Shown here: positions 40,033 to 50,073 of the stretch, one piece after another
Numbering within the stretch: position 1 is the stretch's first letter
How the letters are laid out: the number at the start of each line of letters is the position of its first letter
Assembly (NCBI RefSeq): GCF_008389435.1
Contig: NZ_VUYS01000015.1
Coordinates: 1-64,000, forward strand
Direction of reading: 5' to 3'
Source of the DNA: Candidatus Nitrosocosmicus agrestis
Lineage (GTDB): Archaea; Thermoproteota; Nitrososphaeria; Nitrososphaerales; Nitrososphaeraceae
Length of the DNA: 64,000 nt
The notes under the pieces: generated by a model
Databases searched by the model: none
What the model was told of the DNA's origin: nothing
What the model saw: only the letters and a program-made list of their open reading frames with translations
Program-made: the position numbers and the translations under genes

Positions 40033-40359
40033 ATGATTAAACATGTCACAATCGCCTCGATCTTTATTCTGACAGTGTTAGCACTAGCACCCGCCGTGTC
40101 TAATAATTTTGCAATAGGACAAACAAATACAACAGGATCAGAAGGCTCTGGTGGAAATAATGCAAAGATGCATGTTGATGAAGCACTAAAGGCATTGCAA
40201 TCAAATGATAACGCTGGTGCAACTATGCACTTAAATGAAGCTTCCAATTCAGCAATTGGATCTGCAAAGATGCATGTTGATGAAGCACTAAAGGCATTGC
40301 AATCAAATGATAACGCTGGTGCAACTATGCACACCCAAGAAGCTCAGAAAAATCTTTAG
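40033..40359 (+). CDS. Secreted SmbP-like protein with exact internal repeats
   Basis: 108 residues from ATG 40033, chosen over an upstream ATG because of the TATA box and signal peptide (MIKHVTIASIFILTV, cleavage near AIGQ). The mature part has two copies of AKMHVDEALKALQSNDNAGA followed by TMHxxEA, 34 residues apart. Regular His/Met/Glu spacing on amphipathic helices resembles the small metal-binding protein SmbP of nitrifying bacteria, which binds copper and other metals in the periplasm. That similarity is by pattern only. Exported metal or copper buffering is a reasonable guess. Confidence 0.65.
   Translation: MIKHVTIASIFILTVLALAPAVSNNFAIGQTNTTGSEGSGGNNAKMHVDEALKALQSNDNAGATMHLNEASNSAIGSAKMHVDEALKALQSNDNAGATMHTQEAQKNL
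40162..40332 (+). repeat. Exact 69-base direct repeat inside the SmbP-like gene
   Basis: Bases 40162-40230 and 40264-40332 are identical over 69 positions, at a period of 102 bases. Identity at third codon positions means a recent duplication or recombination event. Confidence 0.9.
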
Positions 40360-41232
40360 ATAGTTGAAAACAAGATATCCCAAACTCTATTTTTGTTAGG
40401 ATTTAATTTTGAATCAATTCTTTTACAGATTGAGAAATATATACGACATCTAAAATCAAATATATAAAATTAATTCATTTTCGCTTCGATAGGTGGTCAT
40501 TGTGTATTGGTGGATGTCGCTTACTTCATGATTCAAATTTTCTGTAGTAATTTCTACTTTTGATTATCTTTTAGCGATCAGAATACCATTCAACTCAATA
40601 CTCTATTTACTTTTCATCTATGCAAACTCAATGTAGAGTATTCACATGTAGAAAAATAGTTACTTAAAATAAATGAAGAATAGACATGGAGACAAAAAAA
40701 AGAGGTTATTTGGACTAGATTTTATTCTCCGAATAGTCATAGAAATTAAAGTCAAAATGAAAGAATTAACCTCACAATTTTACAAACATAAAGAGTAAGA
40801 TATCATTCTGACTCAATGTCTGACTAAAAGATTATGTTGATTAACCCATATTACGATATGTACTCATTCTAAATCCTAAGAGATGATGGTAGAAATGCAT
40901 TCAGCAAATTGAGACACCAGAATAACTAATTTAACTCCAAGAGATGACAATTTCTAAAGCAAGAAGCGTAAGGTTTATCAATGGCATGGCATCAGTTTTA
41001 CACTTTGAAAAATGATGTTGTACAACATATAGCAGTGACGGATTTTTTGGCCGGACAAAGCATATTTGCGCAAAATATTTTATGAATTGTAGAGATGATA
41101 TAGTAACAGATTGGGATGGGATAGATGGAGTTTCCTGCAGCACAAGAGTTCCAACACAAACAAGTATTTGAAGCAAAGGACCATAAAAAACCATAAAGAT
41201 ATTATCAATTAAGTATAGTTACACCAATAGAA
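40360..41232. other. Spacer, 0.87 kb
   Basis: No supported gene. A minus-strand stretch near 40460-40560 reads EITTENLNHEVSDIHQY but is broken by several stops. An 87-codon minus frame near 40931-41194 lacks support. Confidence 0.45.
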
Positions 41233-42777
41233 TTGATGAACCCTGACTCCAATTCTAACGCTACTCGGAAGGATTATAAATATCCACCTGGGCCAATAGA
41301 AATAATTCCATACAGTTTAGCTTTAAAATTTATATCGAATCCTCTACCCATATTAAAAAAGATTACCGCAAAGTATGGAGATATATCTCATTTTAAATTT
41401 GGGCCAAAGCTACATGTATATCTTGTAAATGACCCACACCTTATTGATAATATTTTAGTAAGACATAATCAATATTTCATCAAAAGTCCAGGATTGCAGT
41501 TAGCAAAACGAGTAATTGGTAACGGTTTAATAACAAATGAAGGTGAAAGTCATTCAAAACAAAGAAGACTAGTCCAACAGGCATTCAGCAGAGACAAAAT
41601 AGAGGTGTATGGAAAAATCCTAGCTGAGCATTGCATAGAATATACAAACACAAACTGGAAAGATGGAATAACGGTAAATATTCATAAAGAGATGACCAAA
41701 TTGACACTATCTATAATCAGCAAACTATTGTTTGGAAATAATGCAATAACAGTGAACGAAATAGACCAAATTAGTGATAATATTACTCTAATTATTGAAT
41801 TCATCAATAGACTTAGAATTCCATTTTTAAGATTTATTGAAAAACTTCCATTACCATCAACCTTAGAATACAAGCATGCGTTAAAACATTTAGACAATAT
41901 CATATATGCCAAAATAAATGCAGAACGACAAAATATGTTACTCAGTGACAATAAGAAATTTAATACATATGATATTGATAACACTGCATTAAGAGAAAAT
42001 AATAACTTTCAAGAATTTCAAAGTAAGCCAAACATCCTTTCTATTCTTATTAATTCTACTGATAGAGAATCAAAGGTTAGGGATGAAATGCTATTACTAG
42101 ATGGAGGAAAAAAGAAAGAAAAATCATCAATAATGACTGATAAACAGCTAAGAGACGAGGTAATGACTATTTTTTTAGCAGGTCATGAGACCACAGCTAA
42201 TGCACTGACATGGTCATTGTATTTATTATCTTGTCATCCTAATGTTGAAGCCAAAATTCTAGAAGAAATTACACGAATAACTGATTATAAGGAGAGCAAC
42301 AACAGTCATAGAGAAATTATTACGGTTGAAGATTTGCCAAAATTAAAGTATACAGAGAAAGTCTTAATGGAATCGATGAGGCTTTATCCTCCTTCTTGGG
42401 CAATAGGTCGTCAAGCCGCAAAAGACTACATATTAAATGACAATTATACTATTCCTACTGGTGCCGTTATCATCATGAGTCAATATCTAATTCATCATGA
42501 TAGTAGATATTTTAGCGATCCTGAAAAATTTGTTCCTGAAAGATGGTCATCGAAATTCAAAACATCCATTCCCCGCTTCAGCTACTTTCCATTTGGGGGC
42601 GGTCCTAGATCATGCATAGGTGAATCACTAGCTTGGAGTGAAGGCATAATTGTATTAGCAAATGTAATGAAAAGATGGAAGATTACGCTTTATGATAAGT
42701 TAACAGATGTCAAATTACAACCGCTAGTAACATTAAGGCCAAAAAATGAAATCAAAATGATAGTATCAGAAAGATGA
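41233..42777 (+). CDS. Cytochrome P450
   Basis: 514 residues from ATG 41233 (a second ATG follows at once). All hallmarks are present: I-helix oxygen motif AGHETT (316-321), K-helix ExxR at E380-R383 (ESMRLYPP), PERW meander (435-438), and heme loop FPFGGGPRSCIG with Cys461. No N-terminal membrane anchor, so it is soluble. A 50-residue Lys/Ser-rich insert at about 240-300 is unusual. It should hydroxylate a lipid- or xenobiotic-like substrate with electrons from an unlinked ferredoxin. The ligand is unknown; no redox partner gene is adjacent. Confidence 0.95.
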   Translation: MMNPDSNSNATRKDYKYPPGPIEIIPYSLALKFISNPLPILKKITAKYGDISHFKFGPKLHVYLVNDPHLIDNILVRHNQYFIKSPGLQLAKRVIGNGLITNEGESHSKQRRLVQQAFSRDKIEVYGKILAEHCIEYTNTNWKDGITVNIHKEMTKLTLSIISKLLFGNNAITVNEIDQISDNITLIIEFINRLRIPFLRFIEKLPLPSTLEYKHALKHLDNIIYAKINAERQNMLLSDNKKFNTYDIDNTALRENNNFQEFQSKPNILSILINSTDRESKVRDEMLLLDGGKKKEKSSIMTDKQLRDEVMTIFLAGHETTANALTWSLYLLSCHPNVEAKILEEITRITDYKESNNSHREIITVEDLPKLKYTEKVLMESMRLYPPSWAIGRQAAKDYILNDNYTIPTGAVIIMSQYLIHHDSRYFSDPEKFVPERWSSKFKTSIPRFSYFPFGGGPRSCIGESLAWSEGIIVLANVMKRWKITLYDKLTDVKLQPLVTLRPKNEIKMIVSER

Positions 42778-43115
42778 AATCACACCTATTTGTTTATGGA
42801 AGTAGTTTAATTGATAAATGACCAGTTCGCAGTTAACACCCAAACATGTTCCAATATTATTGTTAACTGTGTTCTTTAACATTTAATCTCATAATAAATC
42901 TTTAAGCGAGTAGTGAATAGTTGTGCTTTATTTATGACATATATTTTGGGTAAAATATTAACCGTCTTTGAGTTCTTGGATTCAGTTCCCAGTGATAATA
43001 GAGTTCTTATGCATTTTTTATTTCAAAGGTGTCGACAAAGTTAATGTATCAGCAAGTGAATCACTTACTTTTGATCACAATATTTAATAACAATAGCAAT
43101 GAAAGGAGCAAATGA
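42778..43115. other. Spacer with promoter of the bicupin gene
   Basis: About 340 bases. AATATTTAATA at about 43078-43088 and AAAGGAG at 43103-43109 precede ATG 43116: one of the few clear Shine-Dalgarno sites in the window. Confidence 0.5.
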
Positions 43116-44168
43116 ATGAACAAACAAACTCGGCAATGGATATTTGATTTAGATAATTCAAGCTCTCAAGTTTATAATTTGCTTGGCAGTATAACACGAA
43201 TGGATAAAGATAACTTTCCAATATTATCCAGGATGGGCGGCTCATTACTCAGACTAAAGAAAGGAGGTATTCAGGTTCCCCACTGGCACGTTAATTCAGC
43301 AGAGTTAAATTATTGTTTGTCCGGCAAAGCTAAAATGACTATTTATGGAAACGCTCAAGAATTTACATTTACCCTGTATCCAGGTCAGTTGACTTTTGTG
43401 CCTAAAGGTTATTGGCACGATATAGAAAATATTGGTAATGAAGAGATTAAAGTCATTATGGTTTACGAAAACGAACAGCCACAAGATATAGGTGTGGCAG
43501 AATCAGTTCATTCTCTACCAAAAGAAATACTAAACAGCATCTTTGGACTCAAATCGCCAGGACTATTCGATCAATTAGGAATTGAGGAATCTTATGATGA
43601 GATAATACAAACCCAGCAAGTTGATCAATCCGAGAATAATCTTGCAAATTCAGAGAATGGTAAAAATATATCAAATCCTTTTACAATAAATCTTGGGTCT
43701 ACCGAACCACAAGTCCAAACTCCAGGCGGTATTGCCAGACTTGGAAGTAATCCATATTTTCCAATTCTCTCAGGATTATCAGTATTTGTGCTGGATTTAG
43801 AACCAAGGGGAATAATAGAGCCACATACGCATCCAAACGCTGGTGAATTAAACTATGTAATTGAAGGGAAAGTGCGTTTTACAATTCTTGGACCCAAAGG
43901 AGAAATGGAGACAAACGAAATGGTAAAAGGTCAAGTGTTTTTTGTCCCAGCAGGATATTTTCACTATTTAGAAAACTCGGATAGTTCAAAAAAAGGCACA
44001 GTTGCCTCTTTTTTTAGTAATGACAATCCTCAATTTTTAGGACTTGTGGGGGGCCTTAGTTCATATTCAAATACGGTACTTGGATCAATGTTTAAAAAAG
44101 ATTCAGATTTCTTCGATGGTCTTCCTCGTTTGGTAAAGAATGTATTGATTTCAGCCAATACCAGTTAA
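43116..44168 (+). CDS. Bicupin, oxalate-decarboxylase-like
   Basis: 350 residues from ATG 43116, which has AAAGGAG eight bases upstream. Two cupin domains, each with a full metal site: first H56, H58, E63 (VPHWHVNSAELNY) and H101 (PKGYWHDIEN); second H237, H239, E244 (EPHTHPNAGELNY) and H283 (PAGYFHYLEN). That is the layout of oxalate decarboxylase and related Mn bicupins. The usual OxdC lid glutamate cannot be located with certainty, so decarboxylase versus oxidase or isomerase activity is open. A flexible Gln/Asn linker separates the domains. It follows the P450 on the same strand after a 340-base gap. Confidence 0.85.
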   Translation: MNKQTRQWIFDLDNSSSQVYNLLGSITRMDKDNFPILSRMGGSLLRLKKGGIQVPHWHVNSAELNYCLSGKAKMTIYGNAQEFTFTLYPGQLTFVPKGYWHDIENIGNEEIKVIMVYENEQPQDIGVAESVHSLPKEILNSIFGLKSPGLFDQLGIEESYDEIIQTQQVDQSENNLANSENGKNISNPFTINLGSTEPQVQTPGGIARLGSNPYFPILSGLSVFVLDLEPRGIIEPHTHPNAGELNYVIEGKVRFTILGPKGEMETNEMVKGQVFFVPAGYFHYLENSDSSKKGTVASFFSNDNPQFLGLVGGLSSYSNTVLGSMFKKDSDFFDGLPRLVKNVLISANTS

Positions 44169-44578
44169 TATCTCAACCAATAGAACTAGACAGGGTTTAT
44201 TCCTTTACCACATTTTTATCTTCTGTATGGAATCCTGCTAATTTAGTAAAGTATTGTTGAATTTTTTTCTATAATTCCTCGGACTGATTAATTTCGCCGT
44301 TATCTGCCCACATACAACTTCGCTTAAACTAATTAAATGAACTCAAAAATAACAGCAGTTCTTGTTCGTATAAATATATTATATAATGGAATAGAGTCAA
44401 TAACCAGTTTGATATAAGCATTTGTGGCAGGATTCAAATCCCTAGACATGACTTCATTATCTAACAAGTATTATTTTGTTTAGGTTCTTTGTAATTATAT
44501 TCGAGATAACAGGGTTGTAACAAAAATTAGCAAATATATTTTGTTGACTAGAATCATAAAAAATAACTAAAAAAAGTA
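44169..44578. other. Spacer
   Basis: About 410 bases. The word GGATTCAAATCC near 44430 resembles a tRNA T-arm but no tRNA folds around it. Confidence 0.5.
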
Positions 44579-44737
44579 TTAGCTGAGAGCATCCTTAACC
44601 TTTTCTTTTGCTTTATTCAATGTTTCTGAACTAGGTTTTCCCTCTGCATGGTCTTTGGCAGTCTGAGCCTTTGCTTCAGCATCCTGTTGTGAATTTTTCA
44701 ATTTCTTTGCTGCATCGTCAATAAAATTGTCTGTCAT
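44579..44737 (-). CDS. Very small hydrophilic helical protein
   Basis: 52 residues from ATG 44737. Nearly all charged and small residues, no signal peptide, no cysteine: MTDNFIDDAAKKLKNSQQDA, then AKAQTAKDHAEGKPSS and AKEKVKDALS. Alternating Ala/Lys/Asp heptads predict a helix, like CsbD- or LEA-type stress peptides. It resembles the product at 47950-48156 in style but not in sequence. Probably a stress or hydration-protective protein. Confidence 0.65.
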   Translation of the reverse strand: MTDNFIDDAAKKLKNSQQDAEAKAQTAKDHAEGKPSSETLNKAKEKVKDALS

Positions 44738-45263
44738 TATTCCAATATGTTCAACATACTTTATAACTAATCAACTATTTTTGCAATGACATCTTTTTTT
44801 AGGTAGAATAGTTTACCATAGTTTTTAAGCATCATGGCGTATGTGACTAGATACCAGTTATTTGAGTGTGGTTTCTTTTCAAGGACCAAAAAATTAATCA
44901 AACAATAACAAGTGATATGTCGTTAGGAACGCTATTGGTAGAAGAATTATTATGTAAGATCGAATACAATTAAGTTCCCAGATAATATGCTAACAGAGTG
45001 ATCATCAAAGTCATTCAAGTTATCTTTGTAACAATGTTTCTAGTTTCTCAAACATAAAAGTATTGAACTTCTGTGATATTTTCAAATGTAGGAATTTTAG
45101 TGATCGGCAGAGTGCATAATCCTTAACATTGTCAATATCTAGTTGAATTTTGGTTTATGACTACATCAACAACCGTAGATGAAAATGCACCCAAAAAATT
45201 ATGATCATCTCAAGTTCAAGACACCATATATAATAATTACATTGTTTTAATATTATCAGAAAT
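44738..45263. other. Spacer
   Basis: About 530 bases between divergent genes; a TATA-like ACCATATATAAT lies at about 45222-45233 ahead of the PsbP-like gene. Confidence 0.5.
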
Positions 45264-45905
45264 ATGAAACACTCGGTTAACAATTATCAAAAACCATACA
45301 ACACGTTTCTCTTATGTATGTTCTGCATGCTTTTTCTCATAGTTTCATCTGATAGTAAAATATTATCTTTATTTTCCTATGGGCAGCAACTACAACTTCA
45401 ATCAAATATAGAAAGCGTACAAAATACAACCTACACTGACCCTAATGGCAATTATACTTTACAATATCCGCAAGGCTGGAAGATAGAATACAGAGAACCT
45501 GTTATCAAATTTGTAGATCCTGTTACTCAATTCACTTTACCTGACCACAAGTCCATTATTACTATTTCTATGGGAAATATTGAAATTGATGAAAAAAGTT
45601 TCAAAGAGGGATTTTTGATCTATTATCCACTAATTTTACAAGAAAGATTTAACCATGGCCTACAAATAGTAGATAAAATACTTGGAAACTACACAATTGA
45701 TGGACATACAGCTGGTTCAATTGTATTTATAAATCAGGTAGATAATTCTTTTGGTGTTATTAAAGGATTATTCATAACATCCGTTTTTGAAAACAACAAA
45801 ACGATTTCTATAACCTATACGTCTTCAGAAAAGTTCTTTGATCACAACATGAAAGATATAGACTCAATGATCAAATCTATAAAAATTAATACAGATAGAG
45901 CATAG
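45264..45905 (+). CDS. Secreted PsbP-like protein
   Basis: 213 residues from ATG 45264. Signal segment at about 14-36 (FLLCMFCMLFLIVSS), then the PsbP-like domain starting YTDPNGNYTLQYPQGWKIEY and ending with KDIDSMIKSIKI. Strand/helix order (ISMGNIEID, LQIVDKILGNYTIDGHTAGS, ISITYTSSEKFF) fits the family throughout. Exported; related proteins in Thaumarchaeota are numerous, perhaps lipid- or cofactor-binding, but not characterised. A second, more distant one is at 20361-21278. Confidence 0.8.
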   Translation: MKHSVNNYQKPYNTFLLCMFCMLFLIVSSDSKILSLFSYGQQLQLQSNIESVQNTTYTDPNGNYTLQYPQGWKIEYREPVIKFVDPVTQFTLPDHKSIITISMGNIEIDEKSFKEGFLIYYPLILQERFNHGLQIVDKILGNYTIDGHTAGSIVFINQVDNSFGVIKGLFITSVFENNKTISITYTSSEKFFDHNMKDIDSMIKSIKINTDRA

Positions 45906-46042
45906 TAGAAAGTTATCTTTGGAGAATGTCAAAGATTCTAAAAATGATAAAAAAACCACTTATATAATGGCATTATTGTTATTAATTCCAGTAAATTCAA
46001 AATACATTCTTGACTCCTTGTCATTTCGGTTGTGATAAATGG

Positions 46043-46582
46043 ATGTTCAAAAAGACTAAAAAGGTGTGGACAAAGAAGCGAATTATGCTGATTATTTTAG
46101 TATCGATAAGCTACGCCACGTGGTTTGACTTTCTTGATTCCATAGCTTATTGTCCGGCAAGTAATATACCAATAAATTGCTTATCCATTGGCGAGGTATT
46201 TGGAGGCAATCATCTTTATCAGCCTTGGAATATTATTGGACATTTCATACCAGCTTTATTCATGTTCTTTCTCAAACCATTAAAAATAGAGTATTTCATT
46301 GCAGTGTTCTTACTTTCGACAGTGGTCATGGATTCACCCATATGGGGGATTGAGAGACTTTTACACGGAAATTTATTATGGGCAGAAGATCATATACCTA
46401 CAACTAGTATTGTTGAGTGGATAAAATATTATTACAATCCGATCGGTATGTATGGTGTCTGGGACCATGATTGGATATTTGAGAATTTCCCTTCCGCAGC
46501 AGTGATATTTTGGAGCCTTGTTATACGGATAGCAGTGGTAATTTCACTAATTTATGTTGAAAAAAAAATCAATAAAGAATAA
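46043..46582 (+). CDS. Multi-helix membrane protein, unknown function
   Basis: 179 residues from ATG 46043; the frame is open from TTG 46010 but the added residues are not needed. Four or five membrane helices, with a basic start (MFKKTKKVWTKKR) on the cytoplasmic side. Two conserved-looking patches face one side: WFDFLDSIAYCP and WGIERLLHGNLLWAEDHIP, with Trp, Asp, His and Glu that could bind a metal or small ligand. A Cys pair (YCP and INC) may be disulphide-linked outside. I do not recognise the family; similar proteins occur in soil Thaumarchaeota. Confidence 0.65.
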   Translation: MFKKTKKVWTKKRIMLIILVSISYATWFDFLDSIAYCPASNIPINCLSIGEVFGGNHLYQPWNIIGHFIPALFMFFLKPLKIEYFIAVFLLSTVVMDSPIWGIERLLHGNLLWAEDHIPTTSIVEWIKYYYNPIGMYGVWDHDWIFENFPSAAVIFWSLVIRIAVVISLIYVEKKINKE

Positions 46583-46916
46583 CAACATCTTCAAAGCGAT
46601 TATCATGTTCTTGCTAATGCTTAGACTATTATGAAAAGTTACATTGAAGAAGCGAGTTGAATGTGTGGTAAGAACTTACGCAGTAGCAATGATCCTGTAA
46701 TAATTGAACTTGACTAGCGTTGTATTATACATCATCAGTAGCTTGGTACATTGGAGTTGGTTCTAATATCGGTGAGATTTCTTAATTGCAGAAGAAATAC
46801 AATAAAAGATACCCTTTTAAGGTAACATCATATGACTAAAAATATTCTTTTCAAAATTCCCCCATAGTAAATTTGTTCGAGCATACTAAATTATCTTCAA
46901 ACGCTTTGAATAGAGA
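46583..46916. other. Spacer
   Basis: About 330 bases between convergent genes; no gene seen. Confidence 0.5.
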
Positions 46917-47171
46917 TCATCCATATCGTAACTCATTTTGTAAGTTATCCATAAGTTCATAATAATTATCAAATAACAGACAATGCTCTTTAAGATTATC
47001 TGTTACAGAAGTCAGTGTTACATATAACCCAGCATCCGCATATTCATAAGCTATATTCGGGCTACTATATTGATGAAACCAATGTTTCTTAAAGGTAATC
47101 AATCCGATAGAATTTTTGAACATTTCATTGTACATTTGATTTCGATTTAAATAACCTTGATATACCAACAT
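46917..47171 (-). pseudogene. C-terminal fragment of a glycosyltransferase
   Basis: 84 codons from ATG 47171. The text follows the C-terminal UDP-sugar domain of group 1 transferases: VYQGYLNRNQMYNEMFKNSI, GLITFKKHW, then SPNIAYEYADAGLYVTLTS, where NKxYEYxxAGLxVxxT is usual. The N-terminal domain and the rest of the C-terminal domain are missing on both sides, and in another frame the end may continue as LFKAFEDNL. So this is a remnant, though the fragment itself has a start and stop. Confidence 0.6.
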
Positions 47172-47386
47172 TAAACTGAAGATTATTTTTCAATTCATTT
47201 AGCAGTCAACATTTTATAGACAATTTATAATATCCAGTAACAGTTTTGACTTGCAGGGTTTCGATTTAAGGTTGTATGGAATCCAACAATCTTGTCAACA
47301 CATCTAATAGATTTTCCATCAAATTTTTGAAAAGGTAGTTGATAGTAAAGCACAAAGATATAAACATGTAATAGAGATGTAGAATT

Positions 47387-47617
47387 ATGAAAACATTTAT
47401 CATCAAGACCTATGGCATAATGTTTTTACTTACAGGAGTGTTAGTTGGTTCGCTCTTCTATCCAGAAGATACGAAGGCTACCGTATTAGATGGTATAGAC
47501 GAACCTACAGGAAATGCATATAAGGATGTTTACATTGCTGAAGAAGAAAACACCACTATCCTGTCGGGAACAAATCAAACAGTGAATACGAATGGTAGTT
47601 CAGTCATTCAATCGTAA
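47387..47617 (+). CDS. Small secreted protein
   Basis: 76 residues from ATG 47387. A TATA-like AAGATATAAAC lies about 30 bases upstream. Signal peptide MKTFIIKTYGIMFLLTGVLV with a possible cleavage near TKA; mature part of about 45 residues, acidic with Asn/Thr glycosylation sites (NTTIL, NQTVN). Unknown function. The promoter and signal make it credible despite its size. Confidence 0.55.
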   Translation: MKTFIIKTYGIMFLLTGVLVGSLFYPEDTKATVLDGIDEPTGNAYKDVYIAEEENTTILSGTNQTVNTNGSSVIQS

Positions 47618-47949
47618 TGACATATATCAAATTTCTATCACTATCTGTTATATTTTTATTTTGAGAACCAGATATTAAAATCAATATCTTGTGTATTTTT
47701 GAAATCCAGAATATCAGTTTTTTTAGAGTGGAATGTATGAGGTATTAGAGAAATGCATTTCCGATAGTTATAGGGATCAAGCTTTATCGCATTAGGATTG
47801 GTTCAAGGCGGTATGTATTCTAATAATTAAAATTTCTTGCCACTTTTGGTTAAGTATCCGCACAAAAATTTTTTAATTTAATGGGGATTACTACTAAGGA
47901 GATATAATCCAACAGGATTCAAAAAAAGAATATCCAAAAATCACCAACA

Positions 47950-48156
47950 TTAGTAATCTTTCACTTCTTCTTTGAACTTTTCCTTGTCATATTCTGTACC
48001 CATATCCTTATCTGGATCCTTTATCTTGTTCGCCATAGCCTTAGCACCAGCTTTAATTTTGTCTCCGGCTTCGTCTAAGGTGTTTTCTGTGTCATCAGCG
48101 GCATCGTGAACATCGTCTTGAAGGTCATCTTTTCTATTAAGTGGTTCTTCTGACAT
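47950..48156 (-). CDS. Small hydrophilic stress-type protein
   Basis: 68 residues from ATG 48156. About half of its residues are charged: DDVHDAADDTENTLDEAGDK, then KAGAKAMANKIKDPDK. No hydrophobic core, no cysteine; predicted largely helical, LEA- or CsbD-like. Probably a cytoplasmic stress-protective protein. Similar small charged proteins lie at 44579-44737 and 53743-53892. Confidence 0.65.
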   Translation of the reverse strand: MSEEPLNRKDDLQDDVHDAADDTENTLDEAGDKIKAGAKAMANKIKDPDKDMGTEYDKEKFKEEVKDY

Positions 48157-48632
48157 TGTATTTGTTAGTATAACATTCTTTATATCCTATATTGATCGAT
48201 TTTTTAGAATTTAAAGTCTTGATTTACTATTGATTATTAAATATAGAATTACCAAGCTCGTTAAGATTGGTTCAAAATAGAGTACTTTACTAATTCCCTC
48301 ACACTTTTTATTATTACTCTAATTGAATTATGGCTGTTTACTATGAAGTATTACTGTTTATTTGTTAATATCCAATTTATTATTTTAAGAGCCTTATTAT
48401 TTACTATTGTATAATAACACAAGCGATCATTTCATTTGGGTATTCAGATATCCTTGCTGATTTCAGTATTGTAATAAGATCATACAAGAAATTGTTCCAA
48501 TATACTGTTAAAAGAAATAACTAATTATCATGGATAGAACCATGCCAATCTTATGAAATTAAGGTTGGAATTAAAATAATGAGACTTTCTGAATCAAATG
48601 ATAAATAAGAATAAGAATTTTGGGTGATTCAA
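48157..48632. other. Spacer
   Basis: About 475 bases, AT-rich; nothing recognised. Confidence 0.5.
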
Positions 48633-49020
48633 TCATACCCTCACTGTTAGATATTTTGGACCTTTCTTGGGACTATTTGAAATCTCAAAACAATCATATC
48701 TTTCGCCATTATACTCATCTACTACACATAGATGAAAATCCTCTTTTGCATCAATTAAATGAACGGCATATCAATGTTAGTTGTATACTGCACATCCGGA
48801 CTAGCAGGATCATCATCGTACATTGCATCAATCAAATCAATATTGTCTCACGCGTATTGCATATATTCTTAGATATATACGCTTACATCATTAGACCCAT
48901 TTCTTGAACTGTCTACAAAAGTCCCCTCCACTATAAAGTTGCCCTTTTGATCATACGTGGTCAGAACTAATGCAAAAACCAGCAAGATTGATGCTGCCAA
49001 TACAATCGCCTTTTAATCAT
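48633..49020 (-). pseudogene. Decayed small secreted protein gene
   Basis: From ATG 49020, adding one A to the run at 49011-49014 yields MIKKAIVLAASILLVFALVL, a perfect signal peptide, then NFIVEGTFVDSSRNGSNDVS. The frame then meets TAA and TGA, continues as NIDLIDAMYDDDPASPDV, and after another one-base loss ends HLIDAKEDFHLCVVDEYNGE and ISNSPKKGPKYLTVRV at TGA 48633-48635. Two stops and two frame losses indicate a dead gene of about 128 residues. Family unknown. Confidence 0.6.
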
Positions 49021-50073
49021 GTGAATATAATAGTACCTTCTTTCATATTTAACAATTGTTAATCATTCCCAAAAACATGTTAAAATATATCTTCTGCAAT
49101 TCTTATTTAATTCAAAGGATTATTTCTTCATAAAAAGAATTTTGATTAGTGTTGATTAATAGTTTATGCCTATTAGGATCAAGGTCTTAGTGTAGTAGAG
49201 TTGATGACAACAAACAGACAAGCTGAAACCACAACATCTCATCTCAACAACGAGCCAATAACCTAAAGAGTTGGTTATAAGAATAACTATCAATTAGAAT
49301 TTAATTTAATCTGATAGATATTTAGAATACAAGTGGTAGAAGTTCTGAACCGTGTAACTGATAGAGAACACTTATATAATTGGAAATAAGTTATAAAGCA
49401 GTTTCTCAACTAAAAAAGAGCATCACCAATTGATTGACAAATAAATTAAAAAGAAACATGATAAAGTCAAATGAAAGTAAAAGCAGTTGAAAGAATTTAT
49501 TTAGCTGATTTGGATAACACTTTCCTAATACAGTCTTTTATGTTACTAAAAGGTATTAAGAACTTAAATAATATTAAGAATAAATTCAAAACAGCAGAGT
49601 AATCCAAAAATAATTTAAGATGGATATCTCAAAGGAAAATCACAGACTTGTATAATGATCAGAGAAGACAAAGTAAACAGTTGGAGTAAGTTAAATGACC
49701 TAAACTACAGGCATGATAACCTAATGCATGGATACGGTAAGGTGTTACCTGACAGAGAAAATGATAAAGATTGATAGGATATGTGAATTAGATAGGATCA
49801 AATAAACAATAATTGCAGTTTCTAGAGATTTGCTACCTAAATAGAATATAAAGAAAGACCTTGAACACATTTTTTAGATAAAGATTTACTTTTATGAAGA
49901 TGGATTACGGATGATATAAAATATATTAAATATATAAACAGAGAGAATTGTTGACCGCAGAGGAATGAACCTATTTAGAGTTTCTTATTATGTTTTATTT
50001 CAAACCATCGATCAAAAACATAGATCATAGTTTCCAAAGAGGGTACAAGTAAATTCATAATAGTTATATCATG
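49021..50073. other. Very long spacer, 1.05 kb
   Basis: A-rich on the plus strand, with only short frames; the longest (MKVKAVERIYLADLDN..., about 45 codons from ATG near 49471) is not convincing. No RNA gene seen. Confidence 0.45.

Noticed and set aside
40162-40332. Possible CRISPR-like array from the 69-base repeat
   Set aside because: Only two copies, and the repeat is within one open frame and codes for a protein repeat.
40931-41194. 87-codon minus-strand frame with a leader-like start
   Set aside because: No promoter and no family text after the hydrophobic start; too weak to annotate.
44422-44450. GGATTCAAATCC, like a tRNA T-arm
   Set aside because: No acceptor, D or anticodon arm can be formed with the surrounding bases.
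48620-48907. 95-codon plus-strand frame
   Set aside because: Antisense to the decayed secreted-protein gene, which has clearly better coding text.
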